Shown: positions 27,776-36,602, numbered from the stretch's first letter. The stretch is DNA of 64,000 nucleotides from Telmatospirillum sp. J64-1 (GCF_006980715.1 NZ_SBHN01000004.1:125353-189352), one strand, 5' to 3'. Program-made: numbers and translations. The notes: generated by a model not told the origin, from the sequence alone.

Positions 27776-27992
27776 GCCTTTTCACCCTCCCCTCCTGCGA
27801 GAAACGGCGAAGAGAAGAAACCGGAAAGATGCGTTTCCCTCATAGTTCCCTTCCTTGCCTAGCCCTATGCGCCTCGAATCACATTTCAATACCCCCTCCG
27901 ATCCCTGGCGGCCTTCTGCCGCCACGACTACGTTCCAACTCTTCGAGAACTTGAAATAACTCCACATCGCCAGGGGATAAACAGAAAAACCC

Positions 27993-30251
27993 ATGAGCGA
28001 ATACGACCCTTTACTTGTTGTGGTTTCCATCCTCATCGCCGTGTTCGGTGCCTATACGGCGCTGGACATGGTCGAGCGGGCACGCGCCTCAGCAGGACGG
28101 CGGGCCATGACCTGGCTGGGCTGCGGAGCATTCGCCATGGGGGCGGCGATCTGGAGCATGCATTTCGTCGGCATGCTGGCCTTCCAGATGGCCATGCCGG
28201 TTTCCTACGACCTGGGCCTGACCTTCGCCTCCTTCGTCCTGCCCATCTTCGTTTCTGGGCTGGGGCTGTACTGCGTGATGCGGCTGGCGGGCAGCTTGAG
28301 GGCCTATGCGCTGGGTGGCGGCGTCATGGGGATAGGCATCGTCTCGATGCATTACCTGGGGATGGCGGCCATGCGCATGGAAGGCCGCATCCTTTACGAT
28401 CCTTCCCTGGTCGCCCTGTCCGTGGCGATCGCCGTGACGGCCTCCACGGCCGGATTGTGGCTGGCTTTCCGCGCCTCGGGCTTCACCGAGAAAGCCCTGG
28501 GGGCCGTGGTCCTGGGCATGGCCGTCATCTCCATGCATTACTGCGGCATGGCGGCGGCGACCTTCGTGCCGATGGAGCTGGGAATATCCGCCCTGCCGGA
28601 CGGCGCCCTGCACAGCGACCGCCTAGCCATGGCCGTGGCGCTGCTGATCTCCGCCCTGCTGGCCCTGCTGCTGGCCGGATCGGCGGCAGAACGGCGCGCA
28701 ACGGCGAAGCGGGTCATGGCGGAACAGGCGCGCTACCGGGCCGTGGTGGACAATGCCGCCGATCCCATCGTCGTCGTCGATCAGGATGGCCGCATCGAAT
28801 CCCTCAACAAGGCGGCCCAAACCGCCTTCGGCTACGACGCGGCGGAAGCCCTTTCCCAGCCCATCGACATGCTGCTGCGGAAACCCCTGTTCCGCACCAT
28901 CTGTCAGGAAGGCGGGGGCAAGGAATCAGGCCGCGAGACGGAAGGCCGCTGCAAGGACGGACGCGGCTTCCCGCTTCTGCTCTCGGTGGCTTCGTGGGAG
29001 GCTGCGGGCCGGCGCCATTTCACCTGGATCATGCGCGACATCAGCGAACAGAAAGCCGCCGCCGATGCCCTGCGGCACGCGCTCGGCCAGGCGGAATATG
29101 AACAGCTCCGCGCCGAAGCCGAACGGGAACGCGCCGAGGGGGAACGGGACCGGGCGGAAAAGGCCAGCGCCTCCAAATCGCGCTTTCTGGCCGCCGCCAG
29201 CCATGACCTGCGCCAGCCGGTGCAAAGCCTGTTCTTCTTCTCCCATTCCCTCAACCAGATGATCAAGGAAGGCCCGGCGGCCCAGGTTCTGGCGAGTATG
29301 GAGGCCTCGCTCGACGCCTTGCGCATGCTGCTCGACAGCCTGCTCGACGTGTCCCGCCTCGATGCCGGCATCGTCAAGGCCAATCCCATCGGCTTCGCCC
29401 TGGGCGGATTGCTCGAACGGCTGGCGACCGAATACCGCCCCCTTGCCGCCGAACGCGGCCTGACCTTCCGCGTCGTGCCCTCGTCCCTGTGGATCGAATC
29501 CGACCCGGTACTGCTGGAACGGATGCTGCGGAACCTGATCGACAATGCCCTGCGCTATACCGAGCACGGCGCGATCCTGATCGGCGTCCGCCGCCAGCGC
29601 GACCGGGTACGGATCGACGTGGTGGATACCGGGCCGGGCATTCCCCAGGACAAGCAGGCCGAAATCTTCGACGAATTCGTCCAGCTTCATAATTCCGAAC
29701 GGGACCGCCGCCAGGGTTTGGGGCTGGGCCTCGCCATCGTCAAGCGCCTGTCCGCGCTGCTGCACCACCATGTGATCGTCGCCTCCACTCCCGGCCATGG
29801 CTCGCGCTTTTCCGTCTCGGTGCCGCTTGCGGTGCCCCGCGAAATGCCCCGGCGGCGCAAGCCCGCCCCCGGTACCATGGCCTTCGGCAATCTGGTGGTG
29901 GTGATCGAGGACGACGCCCTGATCCTGCTCAGCCTGCGCGCCATGCTGGAAGCCTGGGGCTACCGGGTCGTCGCCGCCTCCTCCTCCGAGGAAGCGACGC
30001 AGCTTCTGCGTCCCCTGCACGAACATCCCGACGCCATCGTCTCGGATCTCCGCCTGCGCGACGGCAAGACCGGCATCGAGGCCATCCGGGATATCTACGG
30101 CCTGTGCGGGCTGCATATTCCGGCCATCCTGCTGACCGGCGAAACCTCGCCCGAATATCTGAACGAAGCCCGGCAAAGCGGATTCGACATCCTGCACAAG
30201 CCCGTATCCTCGGAAGAATTGCAGCGCCTGCTGGCGATGGCGGTGTCGTGA
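27993..30251 (+). CDS. MHYT-domain hybrid sensor histidine kinase/response regulator
   Basis: A 752-residue membrane sensor. An MHYT domain covers residues 1-230 with seven hydrophobic segments and three signature repeats, SMHFVGM (55-61), SMHYLGM (118-124) and SMHYCGM (180-186). These are proposed to bind a metal and sense gases such as O2, CO or NO. A PAS domain (about 245-355), a coiled coil, a HisKA domain with phospho-acceptor His404 in AAASHDLRQPV, an HATPase domain with NALRYTEHG and GLGLGLAIVKRL, and a C-terminal receiver (about 630-750, Asp in IVSDLRLRDG) follow. No output regulator gene is adjacent. Confidence 0.92.
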   Translation: MSEYDPLLVVVSILIAVFGAYTALDMVERARASAGRRAMTWLGCGAFAMGAAIWSMHFVGMLAFQMAMPVSYDLGLTFASFVLPIFVSGLGLYCVMRLAGSLRAYALGGGVMGIGIVSMHYLGMAAMRMEGRILYDPSLVALSVAIAVTASTAGLWLAFRASGFTEKALGAVVLGMAVISMHYCGMAAATFVPMELGISALPDGALHSDRLAMAVALLISALLALLLAGSAAERRATAKRVMAEQARYRAVVDNAADPIVVVDQDGRIESLNKAAQTAFGYDAAEALSQPIDMLLRKPLFRTICQEGGGKESGRETEGRCKDGRGFPLLLSVASWEAAGRRHFTWIMRDISEQKAAADALRHALGQAEYEQLRAEAERERAEGERDRAEKASASKSRFLAAASHDLRQPVQSLFFFSHSLNQMIKEGPAAQVLASMEASLDALRMLLDSLLDVSRLDAGIVKANPIGFALGGLLERLATEYRPLAAERGLTFRVVPSSLWIESDPVLLERMLRNLIDNALRYTEHGAILIGVRRQRDRVRIDVVDTGPGIPQDKQAEIFDEFVQLHNSERDRRQGLGLGLAIVKRLSALLHHHVIVASTPGHGSRFSVSVPLAVPREMPRRRKPAPGTMAFGNLVVVIEDDALILLSLRAMLEAWGYRVVAASSSEEATQLLRPLHEHPDAIVSDLRLRDGKTGIEAIRDIYGLCGLHIPAILLTGETSPEYLNEARQSGFDILHKPVSSEELQRLLAMAVS

Positions 30252-30336
30252 AAGACATCCGGAATCCCGGCTGGACAGGCCAGGACGGGCGGGCCGATAA
30301 TCCCCGGCTTTGCAGCGCAACCACGCAGGCCCTTCC

Positions 30337-30873
30337 ATGACCGATACCCGCCCCACCGTCTATCTCGCCGGCCCGGCGGTTTTCCTGGCCGCCTCGGCGG
30401 CCATCTTCCGCTACCTCAAGGAGGTCTGCGCCGAACAGGGCCTAGAAGGCGTGGCACCGGTCGAGGAGACCGGATATCTGAAGCATCTGCCCAAGGCCGA
30501 ACAAGCCGCCGCCATCCGCCAAGGCAATATCGGGCGCATTAAGGAATGCGACATGGTGATCGCCTGCGTCACCGCCTTTCGCGGACCGGGCGCCGATGCC
30601 GGAACGGCCTGGGAAATGGGCTATGCCGAAGCCCTGGGCAAGCCGGTGATTCCCTGGACCGAGGAAACCGCCCCCTATCTGGAGCGGGTGATCCACGACA
30701 AGGACCCCGACGGCAGCGTCTGGTGCAAGCAGCACGGCATGATGGTCGAGGATTTCGGCCTGGCCGACAACCTGATGCTGGCCGCCGGTCCCGTCCCGGT
30801 CCAGCCCGATTTCCAGTCCGCCGTGATGGTCGCCGCGGAGATCTGGCGGCAAAAGACGGCAGTCCGCCCCTAG
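30337..30873 (+). CDS. Nucleoside 2-deoxyribosyltransferase-like protein
   Basis: A 178-residue cytosolic protein of the nucleoside 2-deoxyribosyltransferase superfamily. It begins VYLAGPAVFL, has an IKECDMVIACVTAFRGPGADAGTAWEMGYAEALGKPVIPW block containing the conserved Asp and Glu of this fold (split by a loop), and VEDFGLADNLML near the end. True members exchange bases between deoxyribonucleosides. Relatives hydrolyse nucleotides, so the reaction is not certain. The start at 30337 is preferred over 30310 because it begins at the family N-terminus. It is convergent with the encapsulin operon. Confidence 0.82.
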   Translation: MTDTRPTVYLAGPAVFLAASAAIFRYLKEVCAEQGLEGVAPVEETGYLKHLPKAEQAAAIRQGNIGRIKECDMVIACVTAFRGPGADAGTAWEMGYAEALGKPVIPWTEETAPYLERVIHDKDPDGSVWCKQHGMMVEDFGLADNLMLAAGPVPVQPDFQSAVMVAAEIWRQKTAVRP

Positions 30874-30891
30874 GCCCTCGCACGCTTGCGG

Positions 30892-30920
30892 AAAAGGGAA
30901 AGGGCAAGCGGCCCTTTCCC
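30892..30920 (-). terminator. Intrinsic terminator of the encapsulin operon
   Basis: GGGAAAGGGC (30896-30905) and GCCCTTTCCC (30911-30920) form a perfect 10-base stem with a 5-base loop. On the minus strand it is followed by TTTT, and it starts eight bases after the encapsulin stop. Confidence 0.8.
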
Positions 30921-30928
30921 CTCGTGTC

Positions 30929-31747
30929 CTAGGTTTCGACGACCTCTGCCGGTTCAATGGTGCAGACGGCGCCGGGATCGTCCAGGCGCACCACCAGGCT
31001 TTCGGTCAGGTAGAGCGAACAGTGGATGCCGTCCTGGCTGGAATAGCCCGCCCGCAGATCCTGGCCGATGATCAGCTTGCCGACACGCGGGTCGATCACC
31101 GCCGCGCCTTTGACATTGGCCTTGTAGATGCCCTTGGTGCAGAGCCTGCTCAGATGCTCGACCTGCAGCATGTCGGTATTGTCGTAGCGGCGGAACAGGT
31201 TGTTGTAGAGCTTGGGCTCCAGCACCAGCGCATAGGGGCCGCGGAAACCGCCCTCGTCGAGCGAGGTAACGGCCGTCAGCACGTCCTTCAGGGCATGGTC
31301 CAGATTGGCCCAGTCGCCGCCCTTGCGATGGCAGCGTCCTTCGGAATTGAGGATGCCGTCCACGCCGAAGGCCTGCTGGCCGTAATAGATGAATTCCTCT
31401 TCCCGCCGGGCGATGGCTTCGGCGGCGTCTTCCACCGGCTTGAGGTTGAGCGGCTGCCCCTGCTCGTGATAGGCCGCCAAGCGGCGCAGCGACAGGCGGA
31501 ACTGCTTGCGCAGCATCGGCACCGAGATCGAGCGCGACAGGACGGCGGCGGCCTCGTCGGCGGAGGGCTCGCGGCAGTAATCGTCATTGCCCACTTCGAT
31601 GGCCGTCAGTCCCACGCCGAAGGGACCTTCGACCTCCAGGAAGCGGCGGCCCGTCAGCATGTCCGAAGCGGCCTCCACCGCCGCTTCGTCGATGGCCTCC
31701 CAGACTTCTGCCGGGAACGGGGCCTGGGAGCGGTTGAGCGCATCCAT
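30929..31747 (-). CDS. Family 1 encapsulin nanocompartment shell protein
   Basis: A 272-residue HK97-fold shell protein. Recognisable features are the N-terminal helix MDALNRSQAPFPAEVWEAID, RRFLEVEGPFGVGLTAIEVG, REEEFIYYGQQAFGVDGIL, GPYALVLEPKLYNNLFR and the C-terminal SLYLTESLVVRLDDPGAVC, all as in linocin-type encapsulins. The length fits the small T=1 (60-mer) class. The gene follows the encapsulated ferritin by 15 bp with GGGAGG between them, so shell and cargo are coexpressed. The shell would hold iron oxidised by the cargo. A terminator lies just downstream. Confidence 0.95.
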   Translation of the reverse strand: MDALNRSQAPFPAEVWEAIDEAAVEAASDMLTGRRFLEVEGPFGVGLTAIEVGNDDYCREPSADEAAAVLSRSISVPMLRKQFRLSLRRLAAYHEQGQPLNLKPVEDAAEAIARREEEFIYYGQQAFGVDGILNSEGRCHRKGGDWANLDHALKDVLTAVTSLDEGGFRGPYALVLEPKLYNNLFRRYDNTDMLQVEHLSRLCTKGIYKANVKGAAVIDPRVGKLIIGQDLRAGYSSQDGIHCSLYLTESLVVRLDDPGAVCTIEPAEVVET

Positions 31748-31762
31748 GAACAGCCTCCCTTG

Positions 31763-32152
31763 TTATTTCCTGCGCGACAACGGGCTGCCGGGCAGCTTGC
31801 CGATGGTGAAGCCGTTGGGCTTCTGGGGCTTGGCGCCACCTTCGCCCTTGCCTTCCTCTTCCTCCTCGACGTCCACCACGTTGCTTTCGGTGAACAGGTA
31901 GGTGCGCAGCTGCTCGTCGAAATCGGCATCGTTCCGGCGCAGCCATTCCAGCACCATGGCGGCGTGTTCGATCTCCTCCCGCATGTTGTGCAGCAGGATG
32001 TCCCTCAGGTGATCGTCATCGCAGTCGTCGGCGCGCTGACGGTACCAGTCCGCCGCCTCCAGCTCTTCCATCAGCGAGACGATGGCCTGGTGCATGGCCA
32101 AGGTCTTGGCGGATAGCCGCTCCCGCGGCGCGTGCAGGTTTTCGCTGCCCAT
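31763..32152 (-). CDS. Encapsulated ferritin-like cargo protein (EncFtn)
   Basis: A 129-residue two-helix ferroxidase packaged in the encapsulin. It aligns, from memory, with the Rhodospirillum rubrum EncFtn at an offset of two residues. The ferroxidase ligands are Glu30 (in MEELEAADWY), Glu60 and His63 (in REEIEHAAM), and Trp36/Tyr37 are also kept. LEWLRRNDADFDEQLRTYLF follows. The C-terminus has an acidic linker and then GFTIGKLPGS, the cargo-loading peptide pattern. I start at 32152 because GGAGGAG lies upstream. The open frame reaches 32317 but adds an Arg-rich stretch unlike the family. Confidence 0.95.
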   Translation of the reverse strand: MGSENLHAPRERLSAKTLAMHQAIVSLMEELEAADWYRQRADDCDDDHLRDILLHNMREEIEHAAMVLEWLRRNDADFDEQLRTYLFTESNVVDVEEEEEGKGEGGAKPQKPNGFTIGKLPGSPLSRRK

Positions 32153-32326
32153 ATCTCCTCCGGTTTCAGGCTCCTTGAGTGCCAATATGGGGGCCGGTCC
32201 AGCAGGGTCCACCCTGATATTTCTCGAATTGGGACAGCGCATTAGCCGTACAGCCTTGGAGATTGTCCCGGCCCGGCGGAAAAGGACGGCCCATTGACGA
32301 CCGTGGCGCTTCTTCACCCTATGATT

Positions 32327-32343
32327 TTGATTGTTATTATCAA
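32327..32343. promoter_or_regulatory. Iron-box-like palindrome between encapsulin operon and binding-protein gene
   Basis: TTGATTGTTATTATCAA has 5-base inverted arms around seven bases. It contains TGA-N9-TCA, the core of the iron-responsive operator described for RirA in alphaproteobacteria, and it is AT-rich like Fur sites. It lies 70 bp before the binding-protein start and 175 bp before the EncFtn start, in their shared divergent region. The regulator is not identified. Confidence 0.45.
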
Positions 32344-32412
32344 TCGCGTCTCACTGTGTTATGAAGCCTTCCCTCAGCCTTGAAGATCGAATGGCAGCAC
32401 AGGAGACAGAAC

Positions 32413-33519
32413 ATGGTGCCTTGGCTCAAAGGATTCAGACGCAACAGCTTGGCCATGGCGGTCGGCGCGATTTTCCTCGCCTCGCCGGCCTGGGCGGAAA
32501 CCGTCACCGACATCGCCGGGCGCACCATCGAGACCCCCGCCAAGGTGGAGCGCATCGTCGTCGGCATGGGCGCCCTTCTCCCGGCGGTCCTGGCGGCGGA
32601 AGGCGACCTGGGCTTCTCCCGCATCGTTGCCATCGGCGGCGACTTCACCAGCCGCGAGCAGAAAACCTATGAGCGCTTCGTCGCGCGCTATCCCGAAGTG
32701 GCCCAGATCCCGGCCCTGCGGCTGGGTCAGAACGGCGAAGGCTTAGGCCCGGACGAAGTCCTGGCCCTGAAGCCGGATGTCGCCATCATGCCCGGCGGCC
32801 CCCGTCCCGGCAGCCTGGGCGACAGCCTGGAAAAGGCCGGGGTGACGGTGGTCTATGTGGATTTCCGCCAGCATCCGGGCCAGAACACCATCCCCAGCGT
32901 CCGGGCGATCGGCAAGGCCCTGGGCCGCGAGGCCCAGGCGGCGGAATTCATCAGCTTCTATGAAGAGAATCTGCGCAAGGTCACGGATATCACCGCCACC
33001 CTGCCGGAAGACCAGAAGCCCCGCGTCTTCCTGGACATGCGCCCGCCTGCCCTGGAATGCTGCGGCACCCCGGGGAAGGGTAATTTCGGCGACTTCCTGA
33101 CGGCGGCCGGCGCGGTCAATATCGGCGCCCTGTTGCAGGAGGAACCGCTCGGCCGGGTCGAGCCCCAGCAGATCGCGGAACAGAATCCCGACATCTACAT
33201 CGCCGGCAGCGGCGGACAGGGCGGTGCCCTGCTCGGCCTCGGCGTCACCGCCGAAGAAGCCCGCGAAAGCCTGCGCGCCATGGTCCAGACCCGCGAAGGC
33301 GTCAACACCCTGAAGGCGGTGAAGGACGGCGAGATCTTCTCGATCTGGCATCCCTTCTACAACAACGCCTTCAACGTCGTCGCCATCCAGGCCTTCGCCA
33401 AGCGCTTCCATCCCGATCTTTTCGCCGATCTCGAACCGGAAAAGACCCTGGAAGTCGCCTATACCCGCTTCCTCGGCATTTCGCCCGAAGGGGTGTACTG
33501 GGCCGACGGCCGCGACTGA
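32413..33519 (+). CDS. Periplasmic iron/haem/cobalamin-type ABC substrate-binding protein
   Basis: A 368-residue protein with a Sec signal peptide (RRNSLAMAVGAIFLASPAWA) and a TroA/FecB-like (Fe/B12 periplasmic-binding) domain. It opens ETVTDIAGRTIETPAKVERIV, a typical start, followed by EVLALKPDVAIMPGG and the long connecting helix. LECCGTPGKGNFGDFL contains vicinal cysteines that are unusual for the family. The ligand is probably an iron complex, given the neighbouring encapsulated ferritin and shared iron-box-like site, but haem or cobalamin cannot be excluded. No permease or ATPase is adjacent. AGGAG precedes ATG 32413, and I reject the in-frame ATG at 32380. Confidence 0.82.
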   Translation: MVPWLKGFRRNSLAMAVGAIFLASPAWAETVTDIAGRTIETPAKVERIVVGMGALLPAVLAAEGDLGFSRIVAIGGDFTSREQKTYERFVARYPEVAQIPALRLGQNGEGLGPDEVLALKPDVAIMPGGPRPGSLGDSLEKAGVTVVYVDFRQHPGQNTIPSVRAIGKALGREAQAAEFISFYEENLRKVTDITATLPEDQKPRVFLDMRPPALECCGTPGKGNFGDFLTAAGAVNIGALLQEEPLGRVEPQQIAEQNPDIYIAGSGGQGGALLGLGVTAEEARESLRAMVQTREGVNTLKAVKDGEIFSIWHPFYNNAFNVVAIQAFAKRFHPDLFADLEPEKTLEVAYTRFLGISPEGVYWADGRD

Positions 33520-33540
33520 GGCCAAGACCGGACCGGTTTC

Positions 33541-33572
33541 AGCGGCCAAGGGCTTTCCCGCCCTTGGCCGCT
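33541..33572. terminator. Bidirectional hairpin between binding-protein and EF-G-like genes
   Basis: AGCGGCCAAGGG (33541-33552) and CCCTTGGCCGCT (33561-33572) are perfect complements around an eight-base loop, between the stops of two convergent genes. Confidence 0.7.
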
Positions 33573-33602
33573 ATGCCATTTCCGCCCCGTCATAGGGGCG
33601 GG

Positions 33603-35624
33603 TCAGCTCGCCAGGGCGGCCCTGCGGGAGCCGATCACCTGCTGGGCCTGGCGGCCCATCACCTCCTGCAGATGGTCGAACCTCCAGGCGAAAGTGCCCA
33701 CGCCCATGGTCAGCGAGCGCAGTTCGATGATCAGATCGGCCATTTCCGCCTGGGGCAGGCAGGCCGAAACGCTGTCCCAGCCCTTCCATCCCGGCTTGGC
33801 GTCATAGCCCAGGATCTGCCCGCGCCGTCCCGAGACGATGCGCTGGACCTTCGAGGTGTGCTCGGTGGGAACCGAAATCTCCACCGCCAGGATCGGCTCC
33901 AGCAGCACCGGATCACAATTGGGCATGCCCTCGGTCATGGCGATGCGCGCCGCCGTCTTGAAGGCCATGTCCGAGCTGTCGACGCTGTGAAACGACCCGT
34001 TGGTCAGAGTCACGGCGACATCCACGACGGGGAAGCCGAGCGGACCCTGGCGCAGATAATCCTTCACCCCCTCCTCCACCGAGGGAATGTATTGCCGGGG
34101 AATCACGCCGCCGACGATCTTGTCGATGAAGGCGAAGCCCTCCCCGCGCGGCAAGGGGGCGATGTCGAGATACACGTCGCCGAACTGGCCATGCCCGCCG
34201 GTCTGGCGCTTGTGGCGGCCATGCACGCTGGTGGATTTGCGGATGGTTTCCTTGTAGGGCACCTGCGGGCGGTGGCTCAGGACTTCCAGGTTGAAGCGGT
34301 TCTTCAGCCTTTCCATCGCCACCATCAGATGGATCTCGCCCTGCCCCCAGAGCAGGATTTCACCGGTTTCGGGATTCTGCTCGATGGACAGCGAGGGGTC
34401 TTCCTCGATCAGCTTGACCAGCGACGTGGTCAGCTTGACCTCGTCGGCCTTGCGCGCCGTCTGCACCGCCAATGCAAAAAGCGGCGCCAAGGGCGCCGGC
34501 CAGGACAGGCGTTCCTCGATCGCACCGACGGTATCGCCGGTGGCCACGCTGTCCAGGCGGGGGAAGGCCACCACCTCTCCGGCCTCGGCCTTTCCCTGCT
34601 TGGACAGTTGCACGCCCTGGGGCGCCAGCAAGCCCGACAGCTTGGCGCCGCCCACCGTCTCGCCCTCGACGAAGGCGCCACGCAGGACACGGGCGAAGGA
34701 CAGCTTGCCGGTATGCTGAGCATGGATGGTCTTGAAGACCTGGGCCACCGACGGCCCACCCTCGCCCAGGCCCAGCCGGGCGGCCGTCACGTCATATTCC
34801 GGCACTTCGTGGCGCAGCGCCTTGAGCAGACGGCGCACGCCATGGTCCGACAGCGCCGAACCGAAGAAGACCGGCACGATCAGGTCCTGGTGAAAATCAC
34901 GGGTCAGGTTCTGGTAGATCTCGTCGGTCGCCGGAATGGTGTCTTCCAGCAATTCCTCGAGCAGATGGTCGTCGAAATCGGCCAGATGCTCCAGCATCTC
35001 CTGCCGCGCCTGCATCTCGTCGCCGCGCCCGCGCTCGGGCAACTTGACTAGGTCCGAGGGCTTGCCTTCGCGCCAGCGCCAGGCCCGCTCGGACACCAGG
35101 TCGACATGGCCGACCACCTTGTCGCCCTCGAGCATGGGAATCTCGCGCAGCACCAGGGGGCGCTCGGACACCGCCTGCAAGGCCTCCAGCGTCTCGCGCA
35201 GGCGGGCCTTGCTGTCGTCCATTTTGTTGAGGAAGAGGAAGTGGGGGATCTTGTGGTCGTCGAGGAATTTCAGGAAGGGGGCCACCATCACGGCGCGGGC
35301 GGGATCGGGTTCGACCACCACCACCGCCGCATCCACCACCCTGAGGACGTTATAGCTGTCTTGCAGGAATTCCACCGAACCGGGGCAGTCGATGAAGCAC
35401 CATCGGTCTTCCAGATAGGTGGTGCCGGCAATATTGGGCTCGACACTCATCTGATGCTGGCGGGCCTCGGGACTGGCGTCTCCGGCGCTGGTGCCGTCCT
35501 TGACGCCGCCCTTGCGCGCCAGGCTGCCGCTAACGAAGAGGAGACTTTCGAGAAGCGTCGTCTTTCCGCTGGAAAAGGGGCCGATCAGGGCCGCGGCCCG
35601 CGGAGCCGAAACGGGTTTGGTCAT
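33603..35624 (-). CDS. Elongation factor G-like GTPase (EF-G paralogue)
   Basis: A 673-residue translational GTPase with EF-G domain order: G domain, domain II, III, IV and V. G1 is GPFSSGKTTLL near residue 15. G3 is IDCPGSVEFL, with Cys in place of the usual Thr of DTPG. G4 is FLNKMD. Domain IV begins VPYKETIRKSTSVHGRHKRQTGGHGQFGDV, with the KRQTGGHGQ signature of the EF-G2-type paralogues. It is shorter than canonical EF-G (about 700) and is not near ribosomal genes, so it is probably the secondary form, with no proven translocation role. GGGAGGG precedes ATG 35624. Confidence 0.88.
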   Translation of the reverse strand: MTKPVSAPRAAALIGPFSSGKTTLLESLLFVSGSLARKGGVKDGTSAGDASPEARQHQMSVEPNIAGTTYLEDRWCFIDCPGSVEFLQDSYNVLRVVDAAVVVVEPDPARAVMVAPFLKFLDDHKIPHFLFLNKMDDSKARLRETLEALQAVSERPLVLREIPMLEGDKVVGHVDLVSERAWRWREGKPSDLVKLPERGRGDEMQARQEMLEHLADFDDHLLEELLEDTIPATDEIYQNLTRDFHQDLIVPVFFGSALSDHGVRRLLKALRHEVPEYDVTAARLGLGEGGPSVAQVFKTIHAQHTGKLSFARVLRGAFVEGETVGGAKLSGLLAPQGVQLSKQGKAEAGEVVAFPRLDSVATGDTVGAIEERLSWPAPLAPLFALAVQTARKADEVKLTTSLVKLIEEDPSLSIEQNPETGEILLWGQGEIHLMVAMERLKNRFNLEVLSHRPQVPYKETIRKSTSVHGRHKRQTGGHGQFGDVYLDIAPLPRGEGFAFIDKIVGGVIPRQYIPSVEEGVKDYLRQGPLGFPVVDVAVTLTNGSFHSVDSSDMAFKTAARIAMTEGMPNCDPVLLEPILAVEISVPTEHTSKVQRIVSGRRGQILGYDAKPGWKGWDSVSACLPQAEMADLIIELRSLTMGVGTFAWRFDHLQEVMGRQAQQVIGSRRAALAS

Positions 35625-35764
35625 TTTGCCCTCCCATCGACATTCCCCACCATGCTTCCACCACACGCCCTCCGGAGCAACTGGGAATCCGGCGTAGGAC
35701 CCCCACCCTTGCAGGCGGGCAGGCCTTGCCCCAGATCAGCCTCAGCCAGGAAGGAGCCGCCGAC

Positions 35765-36571
35765 ATGGAAGAGGTCTGCATCACGTCGCTCAGGGACTAT
35801 ATCGACTTCATCTCCGATTTCGTGGACCACACCGTCACCTATCGCGGCGCCAAGAATCCCGACAGCGGCATGACCCCCAGCGTGGTGCGTTCCTGGCGGC
35901 GCAACCGCCGGATCCGGCAGGATTTGCGCGACAAGCCGAAACTGGAATTATGGGATTACGAAGCCCGGCTGATCGAGGCCTTCAAGCGCCAGGCCCTGCC
36001 CTTCCTGGAGACCGTGCCCGACTGCCACCTGAACTGGCTGGCGATCGCCCAGCATTACCACCTGCCGACAAGGCTGCTGGACTGGACCCGCAATCCGCTG
36101 ATCGCCCTTTATTTCGCCGCCAACAACCGGGGGGACTACATGCCGCCCGAGGAATGGCCGGACGTCTATGTCTTCATGTGGGAAATCAGCGGCGAGCTGG
36201 ACGCCCAGCACCACATGCTGCCGCTGGACCGGGTCAAGAACTTGCGTCCGCGCGGACAGGGCCGGATCTCGGACGTGGAAAGCGGGGACAGCCGTGCCGA
36301 GGGCATCATCCTGTTCAACCCGCCCCTGATCTCGTCGCGCATCGCCTCTCAGGAAGGGCTGTTCAGCTTCTCGGAGCAGTTGAGCGAACGCTCCTTCCCC
36401 GAAGAAGCGGCCCGGTCTGGGCTGAAGGTGACGCAGGTTACCATTCCCGGCCCCTCCCGCTTCGAGATCCTGACCCATCTCAACATGCTGGGCGTCGAGA
36501 CCGGCCGCCTTTTCCCCGACCTGACCGGCCTCACCGCCCACCGGCGCTGGGTGGCGGAATGGCTATGGTAG
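35765..36571 (+). CDS. FRG-domain protein
   Basis: A 268-residue cytosolic protein with an FRG domain. VTYRGAKN near residue 28 is the Phe/Tyr-Arg-Gly motif, and the block QHYHLPTRLLDWTRNPLIAL (about 97-116) is its most conserved part. The C-terminal 130 residues include SQEGLFSFSEQL and FEILTHLNMLGV, usual in the family. The biochemical role of FRG is unknown. Such genes are often found singly or in phage-defence contexts. Here the neighbours are an EF-G-like gene (divergent) and a histidine kinase (convergent), with no nuclease or toxin nearby. AAGGAG precedes ATG 35765. Confidence 0.88.
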   Translation: MEEVCITSLRDYIDFISDFVDHTVTYRGAKNPDSGMTPSVVRSWRRNRRIRQDLRDKPKLELWDYEARLIEAFKRQALPFLETVPDCHLNWLAIAQHYHLPTRLLDWTRNPLIALYFAANNRGDYMPPEEWPDVYVFMWEISGELDAQHHMLPLDRVKNLRPRGQGRISDVESGDSRAEGIILFNPPLISSRIASQEGLFSFSEQLSERSFPEEAARSGLKVTQVTIPGPSRFEILTHLNMLGVETGRLFPDLTGLTAHRRWVAEWLW

Positions 36572-36602
36572 GCGGAAGAAGGGGAATGCCCCCCTCTTCC
36601 CG

